NCBI RefSeq assembly: GCF_003054705.1
Contig: NZ_QAYX01000015.1
Coordinates: forward strand, 1 to 64,000
DNA: 64,000 nucleotides
Reading direction: 5' to 3'
Source: Opitutus sp. ER46
GTDB lineage: Bacteria > Verrucomicrobiota > Verrucomicrobiia > Opitutales > Opitutaceae
A model generated the notes under the pieces. It did not search any database and was not told where the DNA came from. It was given only the letters and a program-made list of their open reading frames with translations. Below are positions 55,561 through 64,000 of the stretch, one piece after another (within the stretch, counting starts at the first letter, position 1; each line of letters opens with the position of its first letter). A program made the position numbers and the translations under genes.

Positions 55561-55627
55561 AAGCAAACCGCGCGGGCGGACCTGCGTCCTGTCCCCGCAC
55601 GGCAAAAAAAACCAGCCAACCCGCGCC

Positions 55628-56011
55628 TTACTCCGCCACTTTGGCGTAGGCCACCGCGTCGAGCAGGCCGTTGATCGCCGCCGGATCCGCGGGCTTCAGC
55701 TTCAGCATCCAGCCGTCGGTGTACGGCGCCTTGTTGACGGTCTCAGGCGCGGACTCGAGCGCGGTGTTCACCGCGAGCACCGCGCCGGCGATCGGCGCGT
55801 AGACATCGCTTGCCGCCTTCACCGATTCGACGACGCCGAAGGTCTCACCGGCCTTCAGCACCGCGCCGACTTTCGGCACCTGCACGTACGTGATGTCACC
55901 CAGGGAATTCTGGGCGTAGTCGGTTATGCCCACGGTCACGGTGCCGTCCGCTTCGGGACGAACCCACTCGTGGGATTTGGCATAGCGCAGCTCGGCGGGG
56001 ATGTTGCTCAT
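55628..56011 (-). CDS. gcvH: Glycine cleavage system H protein
   Basis: The lipoyl carrier of the glycine cleavage complex. The 127-residue product (ATG 56011, [16 protein letters not shown]) has the lipoylated lysine at Lys65 in [10 protein letters not shown], plus [16 protein letters not shown] and GWMLKLKP. It lies 69 bases downstream of gcvT on the same strand, so the two share a transcript; gcvP is not in the window. Confidence 0.96.
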   Translation of the reverse strand: MSNIPAELRYAKSHEWVRPEADGTVTVGITDYAQNSLGDITYVQVPKVGAVLKAGETFGVVESVKAASDVYAPIAGAVLAVNTALESAPETVNKAPYTDGWMLKLKPADPAAINGLLDAVAYAKVAE

Positions 56012-56080
56012 GAGAGGGAGAAAGAAAGGTGCGGGTGACGGGGGCAATGCAAACTCCGGTGCGCGGAGACGCCCGCCGGC

Positions 56081-57178
56081 TCAGGACTTCTTGAGCGGCA
56101 CGAACGGCGGCGTGACGAGCTGGAGGCCGAGCCGCGCGCCGCGGATGTCGACCGCCAGCGGCTGCGTCGCCGCGGGGGTTGCCACGAGCGCGGACCCGAT
56201 GGCCTCGTTGAGGATCGGCGAAAGCGTGCCGGAGAGGACGTGGCCCACGACCGCACCGTCGGCGCCAAGCACCGGCGTCTCCGCACGCACGATCCGGCGG
56301 TCGCCGGTCTTGAAGAAGACGACCTTGTTTGGGCCGCCGTTCTGCTTTTCGCGGAGCAGCGCCTCGCGCCCGATGAAGTCGGGCTTGTCGAGCTTCACCG
56401 TCCAGCCGAGCCCGGCCGTGAGCGGCGAGATTTCGGCCGTGATCTCGTGCCCGTACAAGGGATACCCCGCCTCAAGCCGCAGGCTGTCGCGCGCGCCGAG
56501 ACCCGCAAGTTCGAGCCCGCGCGGCGTGCCGGCGTCGAGTACCGCCTGCGCCAGCGCCTGGGCATCGCCCGTCGCGTGGTACAGTTCAAAACCGTCCTCG
56601 CCGGTGTAGCCGGTGCGGCTGACGATGCATCGCACGCCCGCGACGGTTGCCTCGGTGAAATGGTAGTACTTCACGAGCCCAAGCTTCGCCCCGGTGAGCG
56701 ACTGCACGATCTCGGCCGCCCGCGGTCCCTGCACCGCCAGCAGCGCGTAATCCGCGCTCCGGTCGGTGACGGTGACGTTGAACTTCGCCGCCTCCCCGCG
56801 GATCCAGGCGAGGTCCTTGTCGATGTTGCCGGCGTTGATGCAGAGAAAGTAGTCGTCCGTCCCGTGCATATACACCAGGAGGTCGTCCACCACGCCGCCG
56901 GCGGGATAGCACATCGGCGAGTAGAGCACGCGCCCCGGGAAGAGGCGGGCCACGCTGTTGGTGACAAGATGATCGAGGAACTTGCCCGCCTCGGGCCCGC
57001 GCACGTCCACCTCGCCCATGTGACTCACATCGAAGAGTCCCGCCGTGCGGCGCACCGCCTTGTGCTCCTCGAGGATGCTGCGGTACTGGACCGGCATCTC
57101 CCAGCCGGCAAAGTCCACCAACCGGGCGCCGTGCGCGGCGTGGAAATCACGCAGGGGCGTGCGTTTCAGTTCGTTCAT
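56081..57178 (-). CDS. gcvT: Glycine cleavage system T protein (aminomethyltransferase)
   Basis: GcvT transfers a one-carbon unit from the H-protein aminomethyl arm to tetrahydrofolate. The 365-residue product has the typical N-terminus MNELKRTPLRDFHAAHGARLVDFAGWEMPVQY, GLFDVSHMGEV, SRTGYTGEDGFELY, RDSLRLEAGYPLYG, and PDFIGREALL. The start is ATG 57178. I looked for a glycine riboswitch in the 143-bp region shared with lgt and saw none. Confidence 0.95.
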   Translation of the reverse strand: MNELKRTPLRDFHAAHGARLVDFAGWEMPVQYRSILEEHKAVRRTAGLFDVSHMGEVDVRGPEAGKFLDHLVTNSVARLFPGRVLYSPMCYPAGGVVDDLLVYMHGTDDYFLCINAGNIDKDLAWIRGEAAKFNVTVTDRSADYALLAVQGPRAAEIVQSLTGAKLGLVKYYHFTEATVAGVRCIVSRTGYTGEDGFELYHATGDAQALAQAVLDAGTPRGLELAGLGARDSLRLEAGYPLYGHEITAEISPLTAGLGWTVKLDKPDFIGREALLREKQNGGPNKVVFFKTGDRRIVRAETPVLGADGAVVGHVLSGTLSPILNEAIGSALVATPAATQPLAVDIRGARLGLQLVTPPFVPLKKS

Positions 57179-57321
57179 GGAGCGAGCTTCCGGCGGGCGG
57201 CGGCGCAGCGGCAAGGCTGTTCTTCACGGCCGGCTCGCGGAGGCCCGACACGCGGGGGCGTCACGGCTTTCTGCACTCCGGGTTTGAACCCGCCCCGAAC
57301 CGACACATAGATCGCACGCTC

Positions 57322-58185
57322 ATGTCTTTCCTCGCCGCCTCGATCAATGGCCACTGGGTCCATGACCTCAGCCCGTTCTTCGGACCGCATTGGGGCAACA
57401 TCGGCATCCGCTACTACGGCCTGTCGTACCTTCTGGGTTTTGTGACCGCCTGGTGGCTGCTCGTCCGCTACGCGCGGTCCGGGCGATCGCTGATTCCCGC
57501 CGAACGCGTGCCGGACCTCATGGTCGCGATCGTCCTCGGCGTGCTCGTCGGCGGGCGGCTCGGCTACTTCCTCCTGTACCAGCCGCAAACGCTGCTGGAG
57601 GCGCCGCTGGATTTGCTGCGCGTCTGGGACGGCGGCATGGCGAGCCATGGTGGGTTCATCGGCGTGACCATCGCCCTGGCCTGGTTCGCCCGGAGCCAGA
57701 AGGTGCCGTTCCTCCACGTTGGCGACCTGGTCGTCTCCACCGCGCCCGCGGGGCTCTTCTTTGGTCGCCTCGCCAACTTCATCAACGGCGAGCTCTGGGG
57801 CAAGGTGAGCGACGTCTCGTGGGCCGTCATCTTTCCGAAAAGCGCCTCCCCCGGCATGCCGGAGTCCCTGATCCTGCCCCGTCACCCCTCGCAGCTCTAC
57901 GAGGCCGCGCTCGAGGGCCTCGCGCTTTTCATATTTGTCCAATGGCGTTTCTGGCGCAGCGATGTCGCGGCGCGGCAGCCCGGCCGCCTCGCCGGCGAGT
58001 TCCTGATCGCGTACGCCGTCGTGCGGGCGATCGGCGAGGTGTTCCGCGAACCCGATGCCGGGGTTGATCCCATCTGGGGCCTCAGCCGCGGAACGTTCTA
58101 CTCCCTCTTCCTCGTGCTCGCCGGCCTGTTTCTCATCCTCCGGCGCGGGCGCTCGCTCGACGCCAGCACGCCGAAGGCCGGGTGA
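57322..58185 (+). CDS. lgt: Phosphatidylglycerol-prolipoprotein diacylglyceryl transferase
   Basis: Lgt adds the diacylglyceryl group to the cysteine of pre-lipoproteins at the inner membrane. The 287-residue product has about seven membrane helices and the signatures IRYYGLSYLLGF, DGGMASHGGFIGV, GLFFGRLANFINGELWGK, and RHPSQLYEAALEG. The Arg/Asn/Glu residues of the active site are retained. It is divergent from gcvT and convergent with glgC, separated from it by a shared hairpin. Confidence 0.95.
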   Translation: MSFLAASINGHWVHDLSPFFGPHWGNIGIRYYGLSYLLGFVTAWWLLVRYARSGRSLIPAERVPDLMVAIVLGVLVGGRLGYFLLYQPQTLLEAPLDLLRVWDGGMASHGGFIGVTIALAWFARSQKVPFLHVGDLVVSTAPAGLFFGRLANFINGELWGKVSDVSWAVIFPKSASPGMPESLILPRHPSQLYEAALEGLALFIFVQWRFWRSDVAARQPGRLAGEFLIAYAVVRAIGEVFREPDAGVDPIWGLSRGTFYSLFLVLAGLFLILRRGRSLDASTPKAG

Positions 58186-58189
58186 GCGC

Positions 58190-58224
58190 CGACAAAAATG
58201 CCGGAACGGCGGGACCGTTCCGGC
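58190..58224 (-). terminator. Terminator of glgC (hairpin may also serve lgt)
   Basis: A perfect 10-bp stem (58200-58209 and 58215-58224, loop CGGGA) is followed on the minus strand by ATTTTTG. It sits 31 bases past the glgC stop and 14 bases past the lgt stop. On the plus strand there is no T-run, so it works best for glgC. Confidence 0.85.
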
Positions 58225-58255
58225 GAAAGCAAACCCGCGCCGCCCGTGCGGCGGG

Positions 58256-59545
58256 TTACACGTGCGTACCGGCAGGAACCACCGCGTTCTTCGGCACAAC
58301 GAGGACGCCGTCGCGAATGATCACCGCGCCGTTAACGTACACCCCGTCCTCCTTCCCGGCAGCCGAAAGCACGCAGCCGTCGCCGATGCGGGTGTTCTTG
58401 TCGATGATCGCACCGTTGATCCGACAGTTCTTGCCGACACCGAGCCGGGGCTTCCCTTTCGCGATATTCTCCGCGAGTTGCTCGGGTGTCTCGTAGTAGT
58501 CGGAGCCCATGACGACCGTGTCCTCCAGGACCGTGCCCTCGTCGATGAACGAGCGGATGCCCAGCACGCAGTGCCGGAGACTGGAGTCGGTCAGGATCGA
58601 CCCGTCGCCGATCACCACGTGGTCGATGGCGCACTTGTTCAGCTTCGACGCCGGCAGGTACCGGTCCTGCGTGTAGATCGGCGCCTTGGGTTCGAAGAAG
58701 TTGAACGGCGGCAGCGGCTGCGCCAGCGCGAGGTTGGCTTCGTAAAAGGCGCGCACCGTGCCGATGTCCTCCCAGTATCCTTCGAATGCGTACGCGTAGA
58801 GCTTCTTGTTCCCGAGCAGGCCGGGAATCACCTCGCGGCCGAAATCCGTCATCGTGTTATCCAGCGCCTCCGCCAGGACCGAGCGGTTGAACACATAGAT
58901 GCCCATGTTCGCGAGACACCGCTTCTCCGGCGCCTGCGTACGCAACGTGGCCTCGATCGCCGGGCTGATCGCCAGGTCGGCAATCACCGCCGGATCCTTC
59001 GGCTTCTCCACGAAGCGCACGATCGAGAGATCATCATGCACCTGCATGAGACCGAGCCCCTCGACCTTCGAAACCGGGAACGGCACCGCCGCGATCGTCA
59101 CATCCGCACCGCGTTCGATGTGCTGCGCAATGATCTCGCGAAAATCCATCCGGTACAGCTGGTCGCCGGAAAGGATCATCACGATGTCGTGCGGGAAGGA
59201 GCGAAAATGCAGGAGATTCCGGCGCACGGCGTCCGCGGTGCCCTGATACCAGTCCGATCCCTTCTCGGTCTGCTCCGCGGCGAGGATGTCGACGAAGCCG
59301 CCGCCGAACGGGTCAAAATTGTAGGTCGTCTGGACGTGGCGATGAAGCGAAGCGGTCTGGAACTGCGTGAGCAGGAAGATCCGGTTGATGTCCGAGTTGA
59401 TGCAGTTGCTGATCGGGATATCGACGAGCCGATACTTGCCCGCGAGCGGGACCGCGGGTTTGCAGCGTTCGGATGTCAGGGGATGCAGACGGGTGCCTCG
59501 ACCGCCTCCCATGATCACAGCCAGCACACGTTTCTGAGTGGTCAT
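58256..59545 (-). CDS. glgC: Glucose-1-phosphate adenylyltransferase
   Basis: GlgC makes ADP-glucose for glycogen synthesis. The 429-residue product has the nucleotide-binding MGGGRGTRLHPLTSERCKPAVP, KYRLVDIPISNCINS, GTADAVRRN, SGDQLYRMDF, and EKPKDP. The C-terminal left-handed beta-helix includes VVIGDGSILTDSSL. The length is close to plant/cyanobacterial-type enzymes. It is divergent from glmS, 96 bases apart. Confidence 0.95.
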   Translation of the reverse strand: MTTQKRVLAVIMGGGRGTRLHPLTSERCKPAVPLAGKYRLVDIPISNCINSDINRIFLLTQFQTASLHRHVQTTYNFDPFGGGFVDILAAEQTEKGSDWYQGTADAVRRNLLHFRSFPHDIVMILSGDQLYRMDFREIIAQHIERGADVTIAAVPFPVSKVEGLGLMQVHDDLSIVRFVEKPKDPAVIADLAISPAIEATLRTQAPEKRCLANMGIYVFNRSVLAEALDNTMTDFGREVIPGLLGNKKLYAYAFEGYWEDIGTVRAFYEANLALAQPLPPFNFFEPKAPIYTQDRYLPASKLNKCAIDHVVIGDGSILTDSSLRHCVLGIRSFIDEGTVLEDTVVMGSDYYETPEQLAENIAKGKPRLGVGKNCRINGAIIDKNTRIGDGCVLSAAGKEDGVYVNGAVIIRDGVLVVPKNAVVPAGTHV

Positions 59546-59574
59546 ACGAAAATCTCCGATGGGGTTCTAATTCC

Positions 59575-59604
59575 TTGATAGAGGTTTGCGCGGCCAGCTA
59601 ATGT
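59575..59604 (+). promoter_or_regulatory. Candidate promoter of glmS
   Basis: TTGATA (59575-59580) and TAATGT (59599-59604) are 18 bases apart, giving a leader of about 30 bases before the ATG at 59642. The sequence GGAAAACC just upstream of the ATG serves as a weak ribosome site. A leader this short has no room for a glmS ribozyme. Confidence 0.55.
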
Positions 59605-59641
59605 TCGCCAACACAAAACCTAACTCGGCCCACGGAAAACC

Positions 59642-61495
59642 ATGTGCGGAATTGTCGGCTACGTTGGTAAGCAAAAGGCTGCGGCCATTCTCTTGGAGGG
59701 TCTCAAGCGGCTCGAGTATCGCGGCTACGATTCCGCCGGCATTTGTGTGCAGCAGTCCAACCGCCTCGACGTGGCGAAGAAGGTCGGGCGCGTGGAAAAC
59801 CTGGTCAAGGAGGCCGCGAAGCAGCGGTTCACCGGGACCACCGGCATCGGGCATACCCGGTGGGCGACCCACGGCGGCGTCACCGATGCCAACGCGCATC
59901 CGCATGTGAGCTGCGATGGCAAGATCGCGCTGATCCACAATGGCGTGATCGAGAACTACGCCCAGATGAAGTCCTTCCTCCTGGGCAAGGGCTACACCTT
60001 CCAGTCGCAGACCGACACCGAGGTGCTGTGTAACCTCATCGCCTACCACTTGGCGAAAGAGCCGGAGGCCCAGAACGGCACCAACCGTTTCGTCGAATGC
60101 GTGCGCAAGACCCTGCGCCACGTCGAGGGCACCTACGGTATCGCCGTGCTCTGCGTCGATTACCCGTCCGAGATGGTTGCGGCCCGCAAGGCCTCCCCGC
60201 TCATCCTCGGCGTCGGCGATGGCGAGTACATCCTGGCGTCCGACGCCTCCGCGCTCGTCAGCCGCACGCAGAACGTCGTTTATCTGCGGGACGGCGAGAT
60301 CGTGCACGTCACGCCCGTGTCTTTTGCGATCACCACGCTCGACCAGATCGATGTGTCGCCGGTGGTGGATAAGATCACCTGGTCGATCCAGGACGCCGAA
60401 ATGGGCGACCACGCCCACTTCATGGAGAAGGAGATTTTCGAGCAGCCGACCGCGCTCGAAAACACGATGCGCGGTCGTTTCTCGGAGGACGGCAGCACCG
60501 CCCAGTTCGGCGGTCTCAACATCAGCGCCGCCGAGTTTCGCCAGGTTGAACGCTTCGTCTTCTGCGCATGCGGCACCGCCTGGCACGCCTGCCTCGTGGC
60601 CGAGCAGCTCATCGAGCGTTTCGCGCGCATCCCCGTCGAAGTCGATTACGCGTCCGAGTTCCGCTACCGCAACACGCCCCTCGACCCGAGCACCCTATTC
60701 CTCTTCCTGAGCCAGTCCGGCGAGACGATCGACACGCTCGCCGCGCTGCGCGAAGCGAAGCGCAAGGGCTACAAGGCGCTCGCGATCAACAACGTCGTCG
60801 GCTCCACCCTCGCCCGCGAAGCCGATGGCGGCATCTACCAGCACGTCGGCCCCGAGATCGGCGTCGCCTCCACCAAGGCCTTCACTTCCCAGCTGCTGCT
60901 GGGCGCCATGTTCGCCCTCTACCTCGGCCGCATGCGCGACATGAGCTACAGCGACGGCGTGCGGCTGGTGAACGCCCTCAAGGGTGCACCCGATCTCGTG
61001 CGCAAGGCGCTGCGCGAGGCGCCGCACATCCGGGAGATCGCCCGGCGCTACGCGCAATACCGCGACATGCTCTTCCTGGGCCGGCTCTCGCTGTTCCCGA
61101 TCGCTCTCGAGGGCGCCCTCAAGCTGAAGGAGATCTCGTACATCCATGCCGAGGGCTACCCAGCGGCGGAAATGAAACACGGTCCCATCGCGCTCATCAG
61201 TGAGAAGTGCCCAAGCGTGATCTTCGCCACCGCCGGCGAGATGTTTCCCAAGGTCGTCTCGTCGATGCAGGAGATCAAAGCCCGCAAGGGTCCGATCATC
61301 GCCATCGTCACCGAGGGCTGCGAACTCCCGCCCGGCATCGCCGACGAGGTCATCACCATCCCCGACTGCCACGAAGCCGTCCTCCCAATCGTCGCCTCCA
61401 TCCCAGTCCAGCTCCTCAGCTACTACATCGCCGTGGAACGTGGCTGCGACGTCGACAAGCCCCGCAACCTGGCCAAGTCCGTCACCGTGGAATAG
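59642..61495 (+). CDS. glmS: Glutamine--fructose-6-phosphate aminotransferase
   Basis: GlmS makes glucosamine 6-phosphate, the first step to UDP-GlcNAc for peptidoglycan and LPS. The 617-residue product has the glutaminase Cys1 after Met (MCGIVGYVG), HTRWATHGGVTDANAHPH, CGTAWHACLV, the SIS-domain SQSGETIDTLAALREAKRKGYKAL, SLFPIALEGALKLKEISYIHAEGYPAAEMKHGP, and the conserved end DKPRNLAKSVTVE. A full-length, unbroken copy. A word-repeat follows the stop. Confidence 0.97.
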   Translation: MCGIVGYVGKQKAAAILLEGLKRLEYRGYDSAGICVQQSNRLDVAKKVGRVENLVKEAAKQRFTGTTGIGHTRWATHGGVTDANAHPHVSCDGKIALIHNGVIENYAQMKSFLLGKGYTFQSQTDTEVLCNLIAYHLAKEPEAQNGTNRFVECVRKTLRHVEGTYGIAVLCVDYPSEMVAARKASPLILGVGDGEYILASDASALVSRTQNVVYLRDGEIVHVTPVSFAITTLDQIDVSPVVDKITWSIQDAEMGDHAHFMEKEIFEQPTALENTMRGRFSEDGSTAQFGGLNISAAEFRQVERFVFCACGTAWHACLVAEQLIERFARIPVEVDYASEFRYRNTPLDPSTLFLFLSQSGETIDTLAALREAKRKGYKALAINNVVGSTLAREADGGIYQHVGPEIGVASTKAFTSQLLLGAMFALYLGRMRDMSYSDGVRLVNALKGAPDLVRKALREAPHIREIARRYAQYRDMLFLGRLSLFPIALEGALKLKEISYIHAEGYPAAEMKHGPIALISEKCPSVIFATAGEMFPKVVSSMQEIKARKGPIIAIVTEGCELPPGIADEVITIPDCHEAVLPIVASIPVQLLSYYIAVERGCDVDKPRNLAKSVTVE

Positions 61496-61504
61496 ACGGC
61501 GTCC

Positions 61505-61625
61505 CAGAGGCCGGAAGCCAGAGGCCAGAACTCAGAGGAGAACGGATCAGTCGGCCACTGGCCTCCGGCTTCCGGCCTCTGATTTCCGGCTTCTGGTTTC
61601 TGGCCTCCGGCTTCTGGCTTCAGAG
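61505..61625. repeat. Inverted word-repeat (CCAGAGGCC/GGCCTCTGG family) after glmS
   Basis: A 23-base left arm (61505-61527) and right arm (61559-61581) are complementary at 22 of 23 positions. Further copies of the right-arm words (CCGGCTTCTGG, TCTGGCCTCCGG) run to about 61625. It lies in the 249-bp gap between glmS and trpE. It could act as a transcript-end hairpin but has no T-tract. Confidence 0.85.
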
Positions 61626-61744
61626 CCGGCACAGTGTCGCACTCACCTGCGGCGCCACTGGCCCGGCTCCCAGCGAGGCAAGCTGACGCCGGCGGATTCG
61701 CCGCTTGCCGCTCCCCCGGGCGGCTCGCATAAGCCAGACCGACG

Positions 61745-63226
61745 ATGCACATCCATCCGACTCGCGAAGTTTTCATCAGCCTCGCCACTCAGGGCAACGT
61801 CGTGCCCGTGTACACGGATCTGATGGCCGACTTCGAGACGCCCGTCTCGGCCTACGCCAAGCTCAAGCACGCCGGCCCGTCGTACCTGCTCGAGTCGGTT
61901 GAGGGCGGCGAGAATCTCTCCCGCTACAGCTTCATCGGCTGCCGCCCGCGCAAGGTCTTCATCTGCGGCCCTGAGACCACCGAGATCCGCTCGCCCGGAC
62001 AGCCCGCCGAGCGCGTGCCCACTCCGCAGGATCCGCTGACGCTGATCGAGGCCGAGATGAAGGGCTACCGTCCCGTCACGCTCCCGGGCCTGCCGCGTTT
62101 TACCGGCGGCGCCGTCGGCTTCGTCGCCTACGAGTACGTGACACGCATCGAGCCGAGCGTGCCCGCCGCCGGCCGCAACGAACTCGGCACGCCCCTGCTC
62201 TACTTCATGCTGTCCGACTCGCTGCTGATCTTCGATCGCGCGAAGCAGACGCTCCGGCTGTGCGTCAACGGCCACGTTCAGGGCAACGCCGGCGCCGCGT
62301 ACGACGACGCCGTCGCTGAGCTGCGTGAGCTTTACGCGCTGCTGCGCCAGCCACGCGAACTTGCCCCGGCCCCGCTCGAGGAAACCTCGAAGATCGCCGT
62401 GCCGCCGGGGAACTTCACACGCGCGGCGTTCGAACGTGTCGTCGAGGATGGCAAGGAGTTTATCCGAGCCGGCGACATCATCCAGTTCGTCCCCTCCCAG
62501 CGCTTTACCCGCCCCTTCTCCAAATCGCCCCTCGATCTGTACCGCGCCCTCCGCACGGTGAATCCGTCGCCCTACATGTTCATCCTCGAGGCCGGCGATT
62601 TCTCGGTTGTCGGCGCCTCGCCGGAAGTCCACGTGCGCCTCACCGACGGTCGCGTTGAGATCCGGCCGATCGCCGGGACGCGCCACCGCGGAGCCACCCA
62701 CGCCGAGGACCTCGCACTCGAGAAGGAACTGATCGCCGACGAGAAGGAGCGCGCCGAGCACCTGATGCTGGTCGACCTCGCCCGCAACGACATCGGTCGC
62801 GTCTGCAAGTTCGGCAGCGTGCGCGTGCCTGAGATGATGGTCATCGAGCGGTACTCGCACGTGATGCACATCGTTTCCCAGGTCGAGGGCGACATCGCGC
62901 CCGACCGGAATGCCTTCGATCTCATGCGGGCCACGTTCCCGGCGGGCACCGTCAGCGGCGCACCCAAGATCCGCGCGATGCAGATCATCGCCCAAAGCGA
63001 ACCCAGCCAGCGCGGCATCTACGCCGGCGCCCTCGGCTACTTCGGCTACGACGGCAACAGCGACACGTGCATCATGTTGCGCACCGCCCTGCTGAAGGAT
63101 GGCCAGATTCACATCCAGGCTGGCGCCGGGATCGTCGCCGACTCCGTCCCGTCCGCCGAGTACCAGGAGACTGTGAACAAGGCCTCGGCCCTGCTCAAAG
63201 CGGTGGCCATGGCGGAGCAGTTTTAG
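61745..63226 (+). CDS. trpE: Anthranilate synthase component I
   Basis: TrpE converts chorismate and ammonia (from TrpG) to anthranilate, the first step of tryptophan synthesis. The 493-residue product has the feedback region SYLLESVEGGENLSRYSFIG, and the chorismate-binding core RPIAGTRHRGATHAEDLALE, LVDLARNDIGRVC and FPAGTVSGAPKIRAMQII, then GYFGYDGNSDTCIMLRTAL. ATG 61745 gives the family start. trpG is not adjacent; no leader peptide or attenuator was noticed in the 120 bases just before the ATG. Confidence 0.94.
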   Translation: MHIHPTREVFISLATQGNVVPVYTDLMADFETPVSAYAKLKHAGPSYLLESVEGGENLSRYSFIGCRPRKVFICGPETTEIRSPGQPAERVPTPQDPLTLIEAEMKGYRPVTLPGLPRFTGGAVGFVAYEYVTRIEPSVPAAGRNELGTPLLYFMLSDSLLIFDRAKQTLRLCVNGHVQGNAGAAYDDAVAELRELYALLRQPRELAPAPLEETSKIAVPPGNFTRAAFERVVEDGKEFIRAGDIIQFVPSQRFTRPFSKSPLDLYRALRTVNPSPYMFILEAGDFSVVGASPEVHVRLTDGRVEIRPIAGTRHRGATHAEDLALEKELIADEKERAEHLMLVDLARNDIGRVCKFGSVRVPEMMVIERYSHVMHIVSQVEGDIAPDRNAFDLMRATFPAGTVSGAPKIRAMQIIAQSEPSQRGIYAGALGYFGYDGNSDTCIMLRTALLKDGQIHIQAGAGIVADSVPSAEYQETVNKASALLKAVAMAEQF

Positions 63227-63684
63227 CCCGATACCAGGGCGGATTGCTCATAAATAGCCATTGCTCGGGACATTAGGTGGATTAACCGCTCTGTCGCCAG
63301 TGCGGCGCCGAATGCTGCCGCGGCCAGCACCGACGCTAACTGTGCCAGGCGAAGGGCCGATGGCAGCACGGTCGGGCGGAGAAGTTTCCAACCAATTAAG
63401 CACTAGTATCTTCTAACTTCATCCGCCCCTTCCCCTCTGTCCTCCGGTTGCGAATTCGTTTCTTCCGTGCAGTTTGGCCGCACGTGGGAGCCTGAGACAG
63501 TGCCAACTGAGCCTAAACGCCTCTAATCTCACAGGGCACTGTGACATTAATGCCCATAATAACGTACGCTGTTGGGCAACGTACGACTGGGCATGTGCGT
63601 TTATCCGTGTGGAATGAAATCCGCTCGTAGCAGGGGAACATCCACACTGTCCGTTCCACTATTCCCTCCCACGAGGTTCCCATC
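63227..63684. other. Intergenic region (458 bp) before the sigma factor gene, AT-richer than the rest
   Basis: No gene is seen. The GC content drops in the stretch 63241-63640. An inverted pair CAGTGCC/GGCACTG lies at about 63499-63541 around a ~30-base loop. The word AACGTACG occurs twice near 63562-63586. The region probably holds the promoter or promoters for the sigma gene, but I cannot fix -35/-10 boxes with confidence. Confidence 0.5.
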
Positions 63685-64000
63685 ATGCCCACAAAAGCAA
63701 AGTCGCTCCGCAGTACTAACCTAGCTGACGATCCTGTTGCCGTAGAGGCCCCGACCGCCACTCTCGACGCCGCTCCCATCGACGCGCCTCCGTCGTTCCT
63801 GGAACGCCCCGAACCACCTGCCGCCGAACCCATCGCGCACGGCGAGCGCAGCAACCTCCAGCTCTATCTCCAGGAGATCGGCAAGACTCCCCTGCTGACC
63901 ATCGACGAGGAAATCGCGCTCGCGAAACGTATCCGCCGCGGCGATCGCGCCGCCCGCGACCACATGATCAAGGCCAATCTGCGCCTGGTCGTGAAGATCG
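63685..64000 (+). CDS. RNA polymerase sigma-70 family factor, 5' part only
   Basis: The reading frame starts at ATG 63685 and runs off the window after about 105 residues. Residues 1-55 are a non-conserved Ala/Pro-rich arm. Residues 58-85 ([21 protein letters not shown]...) match sigma-70 region 1.2, and the last residues ([16 protein letters not shown]) match the start of region 2.1. This is a primary or group 2 sigma factor (RpoD/RpoS/SigA-like); region 1.1 seems absent or very short. Which type it is cannot be decided from this fragment. Confidence 0.9.
   Translation, partial: MPTKAKSLRSTNLADDPVAVEAPTATLDAAPIDAPPSFLERPEPPAAEPIAHGERSNLQLYLQEIGKTPLLTIDEEIALAKRIRRGDRAARDHMIKANLRLVVKI

Noticed and set aside
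57179-57321. Possible glycine riboswitch before gcvT
   Set aside because: No tandem aptamer features seen in the 143-bp divergent region.
59546-59641. Possible glmS ribozyme
   Set aside because: The leader from the likely promoter is only about 30 bases and lacks the double-pseudoknot core.
63513-63854. Minus-strand frame overlapping the sigma factor start
   Set aside because: Antisense to the sigma gene, Arg/Ser-rich without motifs.

Overview
This is a high-GC window (mostly C/G-rich third codon positions, with long spurious antisense frames everywhere). It carries a Gram-negative gene set: a TonB-dependent receptor with an N-terminal carboxypeptidase-like domain, a TolC-type efflux protein, Lgt and a PpiD-like periplasmic chaperone. 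Combined with many carbohydrate-active enzymes, LacI-type control and abundant intergenic word-repeats, it most resembles a member of Verrucomicrobiota, probably Opitutaceae. That placement is my inference from protein style, not from a database search. No rRNA, tRNA, CRISPR array or intact transposase was seen.

Layout. 1-10110: repeat block, argS, a GYF/DUF4339-type membrane protein, a YihY/BrkB protein with an odd insert, a PpiD-like protein, a TolC-family protein and a two-gene pseudopilin-like unit. 10343-19551: housekeeping genes (gltX-miaA on the minus strand, an M14 carboxypeptidase, an SDR gene overlapping an RluA-type pseudouridine synthase gene, a ribosome hibernation factor, the aldo/keto reductase gpr, a UbiB/AarF kinase). 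19759-27441: a four-gene plus-strand glycan cluster: glycosyltransferase, UDP-galactopyranose mutase, GH2 hydrolase, and a GH1-RmlD fusion. 27447-28649: two stand-alone receiver proteins.

28939-45446 is an accessory sugar-utilisation region. It contains a GH43-like/sialidase-like fusion, a DUF5060/DUF4038 glycosidase, a large TonB-dependent receptor, an iron-alcohol dehydrogenase plus PdxA pair, a TPR membrane protein, a sodium:solute symporter and a LacI-type regulator. Near-identical TTTCAT(C)TGAAA-type palindromes lie just downstream of TTGAC(A/C) boxes upstream of the receptor, the dehydrogenase-pdxA pair and the lacI gene. This suggests one regulon tying uptake to catabolism.

45677-50173 is a minus-strand operon: YtrA-type GntR regulator, ABC ATPase and two permeases, with a perfect GTACTAG-N5-CTAGTAC operator. 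50327-64000 is biosynthetic core: pyrR-pyrB-pyrC, a CPBP protease, thiL-tsaE, gcvT-gcvH, lgt, glgC, glmS, trpE, and the start of a sigma-70 factor gene cut by the window end.

The most unusual content lies between genes. There are several word-permuted repeat blocks, each with its own vocabulary and often folded as an inverted repeat: 51-560, 2424-2653, 9004-9094, 30923-31250, 38758-38890, 42985-44240 and 61505-61625. There is also a two-copy element made of three ~21-bp repeats a fixed 26 bp from a TATAATTGCAGCC box (10188-10291 and 31010-31114).
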